64,000 nucleotides of DNA from Actinobacteria bacterium OV320. Its GTDB lineage: Bacteria > Actinomycetota > Actinomycetes > Streptomycetales > Streptomycetaceae. Each line of letters begins with the position of its first letter. The first letter of the stretch is position 1. Under the pieces are notes generated by a model. It saw only the letters and a program-made list of their open reading frames with translations, was not told where the DNA came from and searched no databases. Location: contig LJCX01000025.1 in assembly GCA_001298545.1 (NCBI GenBank), forward strand, positions 1 to 64,000. Direction: 5' to 3'. Positions 23,094-31,667 of this stretch are shown here, piece after piece. Position numbers and translations under genes: made by a program.

Positions 23094-24074
23094 TTAGCCG
23101 GTCGGGTCCGGGTTCGCAGGGGAGTATTCCGGCGCGGACCAGCGCAGTGGCAGCGCGGCGGGGGTGTCGACCGCCTCCGTGACGGTGAAGCGGACCGTAC
23201 GCTCGCCGTCGGGGGCGAACCGGGTGCGGGCCTCGCCCGTGAGCTGGAGGGTGCGGCCCGTCGTCCAGTCGAGGAACAGCAGGCCGGCGCGGGGGTCCCT
23301 GGCGAGGTTGCCCAGAGTGAGGAACATGGAGTTGCCGGGGTGGTCGCGCCAGGTGAGCGTGCGCGGTGAAGTCACGTGCACGAAGCCGGGGTTGCCGCCG
23401 CGGTGACTGAGTTCGGCGCCCGCGCCGTCGGGATGGAGGGTGGCGAGGAAGAAGGTGTCGGCGGCGGCGAGGAAGTCCCGCTGTTCACCGGTCAGTTCGG
23501 CGCCACGCAGCGGGCTGCCGGGCGTGCGGTCGACCGTCTCGTAGGTCTCCCTGCGCTGGATGTACTTGGGGCAGTTGGCGAACACCCGGTCGGTCTCGAC
23601 GGCGAAGCCGCGCGGGGTGGGCAGCAGCCGGCCGTTCAGCCGCATACGGCGACGGGTGCGCGGGTCGAGGACGATGGTGCCCACCGGGGTCCCGGGGGTG
23701 GCCAGTGCCGTCGCGAGGGGGTCGGCCGGCGAGGGCCCGCCCGCACCGCTCGACGCCCCGGAGGTGCCGGTGGCGACCGAGATCCGGCGGGGGCCGGTGG
23801 CCCGGACGAAGCCGGGGGCGCCGGTGACCGCCGACGCCCAGACCCGGCCGTCGGCCGGGTCGGCGGCGCCCAGCACCAGCAGCGGCTGGAGCTCCAGGAA
23901 GGCGGCGACGACCGGCCTGATGCCCTCGCCGATCGCCCGGCCCAGGTGATCGGCGAGGTCACGGACCCCGACGCGGTCCTGAACCGCCCGCGAGCCGGAG
24001 TGGTAGACACCCATGAGTCGCTCGACCTCCTCGGCCCCGGCGGACCCCTCGGACAGTGCGCGAGCAGTCCACAA
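23094..24074 (-). CDS. Pyridoxamine-phosphate-oxidase-like flavoprotein
   Basis: Protein of up to 326 residues with two halves of the PNPOx split-barrel fold. The first half has IRPVVAAFLELQPLLVLG and a strand pair with WASAVTGAPGF. The second has RDFLAAADTFFLATLHPDG and LSHRGGNPGFVHV, where an FMN phosphate would bind. The double-domain architecture resembles actinobacterial flavin/deazaflavin-dependent or FAD-binding PNPOx-like proteins linked to redox stress. The TTG 24074 start leaves little leader; ATG 24014 (MGVYHSGSRAV) with GAGG upstream is equally possible. It is divergent from the CGNR regulator and is its probable target. Confidence 0.75.
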   Translation of the reverse strand: MWTARALSEGSAGAEEVERLMGVYHSGSRAVQDRVGVRDLADHLGRAIGEGIRPVVAAFLELQPLLVLGAADPADGRVWASAVTGAPGFVRATGPRRISVATGTSGASSGAGGPSPADPLATALATPGTPVGTIVLDPRTRRRMRLNGRLLPTPRGFAVETDRVFANCPKYIQRRETYETVDRTPGSPLRGAELTGEQRDFLAAADTFFLATLHPDGAGAELSHRGGNPGFVHVTSPRTLTWRDHPGNSMFLTLGNLARDPRAGLLFLDWTTGRTLQLTGEARTRFAPDGERTVRFTVTEAVDTPAALPLRWSAPEYSPANPDPTG

Positions 24075-24080
24075 GAAAAT

Positions 24081-24106
24081 AACCTCTTATGCTCAAGTTA
24101 AAGGTT
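24081..24106. promoter_or_regulatory. AT-rich dyad in the divergent promoter (candidate CGNR operator)
   Basis: AACCTCTTA and the inverted TTAAAGGTT are imperfect arms around TGCTCAAG, in one of the most AT-rich spots of the region. A TAGAAT box (24105-24110) next to it could be the -10 element of the regulator gene. Confidence 0.4.
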
Positions 24107-24165
24107 AGAATCACCCATGTCAACCGGTCACATACCCTTGAGCGGTTAGCACGGAAGGAGCCCCG

Positions 24166-24705
24166 ATGTCCGCCACCACCCCCGACCCCCGCCCCCTCAC
24201 CGGCGAGCCCCTCGCGCTCGACCTGCTCAACACGCGCTGGGTGCGGGAGGGCGCCGTGGAGGATCTGCTGCGGGACCCGGAAGGGCTCGCCGTGTGGCTC
24301 GCCGCGAACGGGCTGGACGGGCGCTTCGCGGCCGACGCGGCGACGCTGCGGCACACCCTCCGGGCGCGGGACGCGATCGAGGCCGCGGTGGACGGCCCGG
24401 CGGACACCGTCGGCGTCGACACCGTGCTCGGACACGGGCGGATCCGGCCCACCCTCACCGCCGAAGGGCCCGGCGAGCGGGCCGAGTTCAGGGACGACAC
24501 CTGGGGACCCGGCTGGCTGGCCGCCCGGAACTACCTGGAGTTGCTCTCCAGCGCCCCCGACCGGATCCGCCGCTGTGCGCACGAGGCCTGCGTACTGCAC
24601 TTCTTCGACACCTCACGCAACGGCACCCGCCGCTGGTGCTCCATGGCGGCCTGCGGCAACCGCGCGAAGGCCTCCCGGCACTACGCCCGCGCCAAGGACG
24701 CCTGA
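24166..24705 (+). CDS. CGNR zinc-finger (ABATE-domain) transcriptional regulator
   Basis: Regulator-like protein of 179 residues. The N-terminal ABATE domain begins with GEPLALDLLNT. The C-terminal zinc finger has cysteines in RRCAHEACVLHFFD and RRWCSMAACGNRAK, which contains the family signature CGNR. From memory the family is widespread in actinobacteria and is thought to bind DNA. ATG 24166 is preceded by GGAAGGAG. It is divergent from the PNPOx-like gene with a 91-base gap containing an AT-rich dyad, so self- and cross-regulation is likely. Confidence 0.88.
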   Translation: MSATTPDPRPLTGEPLALDLLNTRWVREGAVEDLLRDPEGLAVWLAANGLDGRFAADAATLRHTLRARDAIEAAVDGPADTVGVDTVLGHGRIRPTLTAEGPGERAEFRDDTWGPGWLAARNYLELLSSAPDRIRRCAHEACVLHFFDTSRNGTRRWCSMAACGNRAKASRHYARAKDA

Positions 24706-24812
24706 CCCGGCCGCGATCCGCACAATCGGCGGACAGCCCTCGCACAGGGGGCTCGTAGAGGGTTTTCCCCATACATCCATATCGATTCGGTCAACTCTCC
24801 CCAAACAGCTGT

Positions 24813-24915
24813 CCCTTAGGTAAAGCTTTGCGGTCATCCGGGACCGCATTCCGGACGACCGTGATCAGGAAGGAACGGCCTGGTCACGTGGTGCTCGTTC
24901 CTTTACCTACAAGGG
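24813..24915 (+). promoter_or_regulatory. Inverted repeat able to mask the subtilase ribosome-binding site
   Basis: CCCTTAGGTAAAG (24813-24825) can pair with CTTTACCTACAAGGG (24901-24915) apart from a two-base bulge. The second arm contains the AAGGG ribosome-binding site of the peptidase gene. The intervening 75 bases have further small hairpins. Confidence 0.45.
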
Positions 24916-24921
24916 ATGCCG

Positions 24922-27900
24922 ATGACCCTCACCCCCCAGCGTGAACCGATATCGGGCGCAAGACGTGTGGCCCGGATAGCCGTGGCCGCGGGCCTGGTGG
25001 CCGCGCTGTCCGCGGCCGGTCCGATACCCATGGCCTTCTCGGCCGACTCCGGCCAGGCCCCGGCCTCGGCCGACCCGGGCGCGAAGTCCGCCCACGACAA
25101 GCTCGGCTCCGACGACGCCGACCTCCTCGCCGAGGCCAAGGCCGCCGGCGACAAGAACGTCACGCTGATGGTCGCGACCGCCCCCGGCCAGACCGAGCAG
25201 GTCGCCGAGGAGCTGGACGCGGTCAAGGGCGGCTCCGTGGGCCAGTCCTACGACAAGGTCGGCTACGTCCGCGCCACCGTCCCGACGGGCAAGGCCGACT
25301 CGGCGATCGCCGCCGCGGTCAAGCTGTCCTCGGTGCACGCCATCGACCTGCGGCAGGACATCGCCCTCGACGACCCGACGCCGAGCGCGGACACCGCGAA
25401 GGGCGCCGGCTCCGCCGCGACGACGAAGACCTACGCCGCGCCGAACAAGAAGACCCCCGCCGAGAACCCGTACAACCCGTCCTTCGAGACGGGCGCCGTC
25501 GACTTCGTGAAGAAGAACCCGAAGGCGGACGGCCGCGGCGTCACCATCGGCATCCTCGACTCCGGTGTGGACCTGGCGCACCCCGCGCTCCAGAAGACCA
25601 CCACCGGCGAGCGCAAGATCGTCGACTGGGTGACGGCGACCGACCCGATCCTCGACAGCGACGCCTCCTGGCGCGCGATGACGACCTCCGTGTCCGGGCC
25701 CAGCTTCACCTTCGGCGGCCGGACCTGGACGGCGAAGGCCGGCTCCTACCAGGTCAACCTCTTCCGGGAGTCCGCCACCGCGGGCGGTGACGCCAAGGGC
25801 GACGTCAACCGCGACGGCGACACCACCGACGTGTGGGGCGTCCTGTACGACGCGGCCGCCGGCACGGTCACCGTCGACGTGAACAACAACGGCGACTTCA
25901 CCGACGACACCGCGATGAAGCCGTACAAGGACGGCTACCAGATCGGGTACTTCGGCACCGACAACCCGGCGACCGACGTCGCCGAGCGGCAGCCGTTCGT
26001 CGTGCAGATCCGCAAGGACGTGCCGATGGACCCGTACGGCGGCGACTGGGTCGGCAAGAAGGCCGACTTCGCCAACATCGGTCTCATCGCCAGCGAGCAC
26101 GGCACGCACGTCGCCGGCATCACCGCCGCGAACGGACTGTTCGGCGGCAAGATGAACGGCGCCGCGCCCGGCGCGAAGATCGTCTCCTCCCGCGCCTGCG
26201 TCTTCGGCCCGGGCTGCACCAACGTCGCCCTCACCGAGGGCATGATCGACCTGGTCGCCAACCGCGGTGTCGACATCGTCAACATGTCGATCGGCGGTCT
26301 GCCGGGTCTGAACGACGGCAACAACGCGCGCGCCGAGCTGTACACGCGCCTCATCGACACCTACGGCGTCCAGCTGGTCATCTCGGCCGGCAACGAGGGC
26401 CCCGGCGCCAACACCATCGGCGACCCCGGTCTGGCCGACAAGGTGATCTCGGTCGGCGCGGCCATCTCCAAGGAGACCTGGGCCGCCAACTACGGCTCGC
26501 AGGTGACGAAGAAGTACGCGCTGCTGCCCTTCTCCTCGCGCGGCCCGCGTGAGGACGGCGGCTTCACGCCGACGCTCGTCGCCCCGGGCGCCGCGATCAA
26601 CACCACGCAGACCTGGCTCGAGGGTTCCCCGGTCGCCGAGGCGGGCTACCCGCTGCCGGCCGGCTACTCCATGCTCCAGGGCACCTCGATGGCCTCCCCG
26701 CAGGCCGCGGGCGCCTCGGCGCTGCTGATCTCGGCCGCCAAGCAGCAGAAGGTCGCGCTCACCCCGGCGATCCTGCGCACGGCACTGACCTCCACCGCCG
26801 ACCACATCAAGGGTCTTCAGGCGTACGAGGAGGGCGCGGGCGCCATCAACATCGTGGACGCCTGGAAGTCCATCAGGAAGGGCGCCACCGCCCACGACTA
26901 CACCGTCAAGGCGCCGGTCGACACCGCGCTCGACTTCGCGCTGAAGACGCCGGGCTTCGGCACCGGCATCTACGACCGCGAGGGCGGCCTGAAGGCCGGT
27001 CAGAAGAAGACGTACGACGTCACCATCACCCGTACGTCGGGCGCCGACAAGGCGATCCGCCACGAGCTGCACCTCGAGAACAACGCGGCCGGCACCTTCA
27101 GGATCCTCGGCTCGGACGAGGTGAAGCTGTCGCTGAACAAGCCGGTCACCGTCAAGATCCAGGCGCAGCCGAAGGCCGCGGGCATCGCCAGCGCGATCCT
27201 CGAGGTCGACGACCCGAAGACCGAGGGCCTCGACAAGCAGATCCTCAACACGGTCGTCGTCTCGACCCCGGTGAACTACACGTTCCACGCGTCGAACACC
27301 GTGCAGCGCAACAGCTCGCAGTCCTACTTCCTGACCGTGCCCGCGGGCGCGCAGTCGCTGGAGGTCGCGATCAGCGGGCTGAAGGACAAGAGCCAGACCC
27401 GGTTCATCTCGATCCACCCGTACGGTGTCGCGGTCGAGGACAGCTCCACGATCTACTGCTACAACAACTACCTCGACGGCAACGGCTGCAAGCCCGACGC
27501 CCGTTCGTACCAGAACCCGCAGCCCGGGGTCTGGGAGATCGAGGTCGAGTCGCGCCGCACCTCGCCGCTGCTCGACAACCCGTACAAGCTGGACGCCACC
27601 GTCTACGGCGCGGCCTTCGACCCGGCGACCGTGACCGTGCCCGAGGCGAAGGTCGGCACCCCGGCCCCCGTCTCCTGGAAGGTCACGAACAACTTCGCCG
27701 CCATCGACGGCAAGCTGGCCGGCGGCCCGCTCGGCTCCTCCAAGGCGGCCCGCCCGACCATCGCGAACGGCGCGACCGAGACCACCACGGTCGAGGTCCC
27801 GGCCGGCGCCAAGTCGCTGGACGTCTCCATCGGCAACGTCTCCGACGCCTCCGCCGACCTGGACCTGACGGTCTTCGACGCGGCCGGCAACCAGGTCGCC

Positions 27901-28236
27901 CAGCAGGCCGACGGTGACTCGGAGGAGGCGGTCTCCATCCCGTCGCCCGCCGCCGGCACGTACACCATCGAGGTCGCGGGCTACTCGGTCCCGGCCGGCA
28001 CGACGGCGTACGACTACCTGGACGTGTTCTTCTCGTCCACGCTCGGCACCGTCGACGTCGACGAGTCGACGCCGGTCAAGCTCGGCACGGGTGCCTCGGC
28101 GTCGGTCTCCGCGACCGTCACCGCCGCGGCCGCCGCGCCCGAGGGCCGGGCCTTCTTCGGCCAGGTCCAGCTGGTGAACGCGCGGGGCACCGTCGCGGGC
28201 ATCGGCAACGTGGCCATCGAGAAGGTCACTCCGTAA
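24922..28236 (+). CDS. Secreted subtilisin-like serine peptidase (S8 family)
   Basis: Exported peptidase of 1104 residues. A signal peptide (about 1-40, Arg-rich then hydrophobic) is followed by an inhibitor-like propeptide (about 55-150). The S8 catalytic domain (about 200-640) has Asp213 in ILDSGVDLAHP, His393 in SEHGTHVAGI and Ser589 in GTSMASP. A 180-residue segment inserted between Asp and His contains Asp/Asn-rich strands such as VNNNGDFTDD that may bind calcium. The C-terminal 450 residues are beta-rich, with a prepeptidase-like domain (VPAGAKSLDVSIGNVSD). I prefer ATG 24922 because AAGGG is six bases upstream; ATG 24916 abuts that site. It is monocistronic, with palindromes at 28236-28253 and a terminator behind. 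Confidence 0.92.
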   Translation: MTLTPQREPISGARRVARIAVAAGLVAALSAAGPIPMAFSADSGQAPASADPGAKSAHDKLGSDDADLLAEAKAAGDKNVTLMVATAPGQTEQVAEELDAVKGGSVGQSYDKVGYVRATVPTGKADSAIAAAVKLSSVHAIDLRQDIALDDPTPSADTAKGAGSAATTKTYAAPNKKTPAENPYNPSFETGAVDFVKKNPKADGRGVTIGILDSGVDLAHPALQKTTTGERKIVDWVTATDPILDSDASWRAMTTSVSGPSFTFGGRTWTAKAGSYQVNLFRESATAGGDAKGDVNRDGDTTDVWGVLYDAAAGTVTVDVNNNGDFTDDTAMKPYKDGYQIGYFGTDNPATDVAERQPFVVQIRKDVPMDPYGGDWVGKKADFANIGLIASEHGTHVAGITAANGLFGGKMNGAAPGAKIVSSRACVFGPGCTNVALTEGMIDLVANRGVDIVNMSIGGLPGLNDGNNARAELYTRLIDTYGVQLVISAGNEGPGANTIGDPGLADKVISVGAAISKETWAANYGSQVTKKYALLPFSSRGPREDGGFTPTLVAPGAAINTTQTWLEGSPVAEAGYPLPAGYSMLQGTSMASPQAAGASALLISAAKQQKVALTPAILRTALTSTADHIKGLQAYEEGAGAINIVDAWKSIRKGATAHDYTVKAPVDTALDFALKTPGFGTGIYDREGGLKAGQKKTYDVTITRTSGADKAIRHELHLENNAAGTFRILGSDEVKLSLNKPVTVKIQAQPKAAGIASAILEVDDPKTEGLDKQILNTVVVSTPVNYTFHASNTVQRNSSQSYFLTVPAGAQSLEVAISGLKDKSQTRFISIHPYGVAVEDSSTIYCYNNYLDGNGCKPDARSYQNPQPGVWEIEVESRRTSPLLDNPYKLDATVYGAAFDPATVTVPEAKVGTPAPVSWKVTNNFAAIDGKLAGGPLGSSKAARPTIANGATETTTVEVPAGAKSLDVSIGNVSDASADLDLTVFDAAGNQVAQQADGDSEEAVSIPSPAAGTYTIEVAGYSVPAGTTAYDYLDVFFSSTLGTVDVDESTPVKLGTGASASVSATVTAAAAAPEGRAFFGQVQLVNARGTVAGIGNVAIEKVTP

Positions 28237-28253
28237 CCGGTAGCGCTACCGGT
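28236..28253. repeat. Perfect 18-bp palindrome at the peptidase stop codon
   Basis: ACCGGTAGC/GCTACCGGT begins at the last base of the stop codon. As RNA it could form only with loop loss, so it may act with the hairpin at 28283-28310. Confidence 0.7.
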
Positions 28254-28282
28254 CGAGCGATCGACCGACAGCGGTCGAACAG

Positions 28283-28310
28283 GGGCGGGCGTCCACCGGG
28301 GCGCCCGCCC
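28283..28310. terminator. Terminator between peptidase and anti-sigma gene
   Basis: GGGCGGGCG (28283-28291) pairs with CGCCCGCCC (28302-28310), loop of ten, between two convergent genes. Confidence 0.75.
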
Positions 28311-28335
28311 TTCGCCGTGCCACGGCGCGTCCCGT

Positions 28336-29256
28336 CTATTCGCAGGTGACGCCCTCCGCCTCGGGCAGGGCCCGGGCGAGCGCCTCTCGTTCGGGGACGA
28401 TGTCGGACTCGCCGACCGCCCAGACGTCGGGGGTGGTGGACCCCTTCGACAGGGCGACCAGGACGTGGTCGCCCTCCCGCAGCAGCGGGTCCATGTCCGC
28501 CTCCATCACGAAGTCGGCCTCGGGCCCGCTCCCGGCCGGCCGGTAGGCGTGGGTGACGTGCAGCGTGACCCGCTCCCGGGTGGTGCCCGCCACCGGGTCG
28601 ACGGCGGTGACGTCGCCCTCGACGACGAGCCGGGCGCAGGCCAGATAGCCGGGGTCGGCGAGGAGGCTCGCGCCGTCGCCCGCCGACGCGTCGGCCTTCT
28701 CGTCGGACCCGGCCGCGCTGTCGGCGCTCTTGCCCGCCCCGCTGCCGGCCACCCCCTGGCCGACCTGGACGACCATCCAGCCGCCCCCGAGGACCAGCGC
28801 ACCGGCGGCGGCCACACCGGCCAGCCGCAGGGCGAGGGGACGGGCCCGGCGCGCTGGGCGAAGCTGCCGTACCGGGGCGGTCTCCGGGACCCGCGCCGGC
28901 TCACGTCCCGGCTCGCGCACCGGCTCCGTCAGGACGTCCGCGAGGACGCCGAGCTGCTCGCGCAGGAGCGCCACGTCCGCGGTCGCCGAACGGTGGGCGG
29001 CCAGGTAGGCGTCGTCGGCGCGGGCTTCCTCGGAGAGGCCGGAGAGGGGCACGCCGAGGACGGCGGCCATCAACGCGTCCATACCGTCCTCACCCTGCTG
29101 TCCGTCCTGGCCCTCGTCGCGGCCCTCGTCGTGGGTCTCGTCGCGGCCTTCGTCATGGTTGTCGTCGTGCGGTTCGTATCCGTGTCCGGGTCGCCCGGGT
29201 TGTTCGGGTCGTCCGGGTTGTTCAGGTCGTTCGGGTCGTTCGGGCAGGGCGGTCAC
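28336..29256 (-). CDS. Membrane protein, probable anti-sigma factor partner
   Basis: Protein of 306 residues encoded one base after the ECF sigma stop. The N-terminal 55 residues are low complexity: Pro-Glu-Arg/Gln units, then His/Asp/Glu/Gly-rich repeats such as HDEGRDE. A helical region with DDAYLAAHRSATADVALLREQLGVLADVL could bind the sigma factor. One membrane helix (about 150-172) precedes an extracytoplasmic domain of 130 residues with two cysteines. I do not see the ZAS zinc motif of classic anti-sigma factors, so the role is inferred from gene order and topology. The start is GTG 29256. MDALMAAVLG, 58 codons further in, could be an alternative start that removes the odd head. Confidence 0.7.
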   Translation of the reverse strand: MTALPERPERPEQPGRPEQPGRPGHGYEPHDDNHDEGRDETHDEGRDEGQDGQQGEDGMDALMAAVLGVPLSGLSEEARADDAYLAAHRSATADVALLREQLGVLADVLTEPVREPGREPARVPETAPVRQLRPARRARPLALRLAGVAAAGALVLGGGWMVVQVGQGVAGSGAGKSADSAAGSDEKADASAGDGASLLADPGYLACARLVVEGDVTAVDPVAGTTRERVTLHVTHAYRPAGSGPEADFVMEADMDPLLREGDHVLVALSKGSTTPDVWAVGESDIVPEREALARALPEAEGVTCE

Positions 29257-29257
29257 G

Positions 29258-29800
29258 TCACACCACCTCGTCTTCGTGCAGGCGGGCGCGCAGGGCCCGG
29301 ACCGCCGTGTGCAGGCGGCTCTTGACCGTGCCCTCCGGGACGCCCAGTTCCACGGCGATCGAGCGCACCGGCAGGTCGGCGTAGAAACGCAGGACGACGA
29401 CCTGGCGCTGGGCGTCGGGCAGGTCGTCCAGCCCCTGCGCGACGGCGAGGGAGAGCACGCTGGTGTCCTCGCCGGACGGGTGCTCGTGCTGGCGCAGCGA
29501 GGCCAGCCGCTCCCCCAGCCGCTCCTGGCGGCGCTTGGCGCGGTGCCAGTCCATCGCGAGGTTGGAGGCGACGACGGCCGCCCACGCCGAGACGTCGCGC
29601 GGCGTCTCGTACCCCTTCGCCGCGCGCTCCAGGAGCCGCAGGCGGACCTGCTGTACCCCGTCCGGCAGGTCCGCCTGCGGCACCCCGCCCAGCGCGAGCA
29701 CCGCCCGCACCCGGCGTTCCTGCGCCGCGTCCAGCGGATCGTCGCCCTGTCCGGCCCCGTCCCCCTGGGCGCGCCGGGCCTTTCTGCGCAGCACAGCCAC
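29258..29800 (-). CDS. ECF-family RNA polymerase sigma factor
   Basis: Sigma factor of 180 residues. Region 2 includes VQQVRLRLLERAAKG and VSAWAAVVASNLAMDWHRAKRR. Region 4 includes LPDAQRQVVVLRFYADLP and the recognition helix VPEGTVKSRLHTAVRALRARL. Start GTG 29800 has GAGAGGGG upstream. It is followed by a membrane protein gene with no gap, the usual sigma/anti-sigma order. A GAAC...CGTC pair upstream on the minus strand (29849 to 29824) might be an autoregulated ECF promoter, with a spacer slightly longer than usual. Confidence 0.9.
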   Translation of the reverse strand: MAVLRRKARRAQGDGAGQGDDPLDAAQERRVRAVLALGGVPQADLPDGVQQVRLRLLERAAKGYETPRDVSAWAAVVASNLAMDWHRAKRRQERLGERLASLRQHEHPSGEDTSVLSLAVAQGLDDLPDAQRQVVVLRFYADLPVRSIAVELGVPEGTVKSRLHTAVRALRARLHEDEVV

Positions 29801-29823
29801 CCCTCTCTACCGCGTTTCCTCTA

Positions 29824-29849
29824 CGACGCCGTGGCGCGCGAAAACGTTC
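29824..29849 (-). promoter_or_regulatory. Possible ECF-type autoregulatory promoter
   Basis: On the minus strand GAAC (29849-29846) and CGTC (29827-29824) are separated by 18 bases, close to the GGAAC/CGTC layout of ECF promoters. The first G of the -35 box is missing, so this is weak. Confidence 0.25.
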
Positions 29850-29984
29850 GGCGCCACCGTGGGAAATCCTCGGGAGGCGTACGTCACACCGGCGGGTGTC
29901 CCAGTCCTCGGGCATGGTGGGCAAAGAATTGGACAGGTGGGCCGGGGTCGGCCGCATGATGGAAAAGTCCGTAAAGAGCCGTGA

Positions 29985-31506
<1,522 letters not shown>

Positions 31507-31667
31507 ACGTCCACCCTGGCGCCGGACGGCCGACGGGACCGGCGGCTTCCGGACGTCACGCTCGAGAGCGATCCCGACGGCCGGACGGACGCCCATAAGG
31601 TCGTCGCCCCAGGCAGCCGTCCCGTGGAAGGATGACGCAACCGACACATATCCGAGGAGATGACCGC

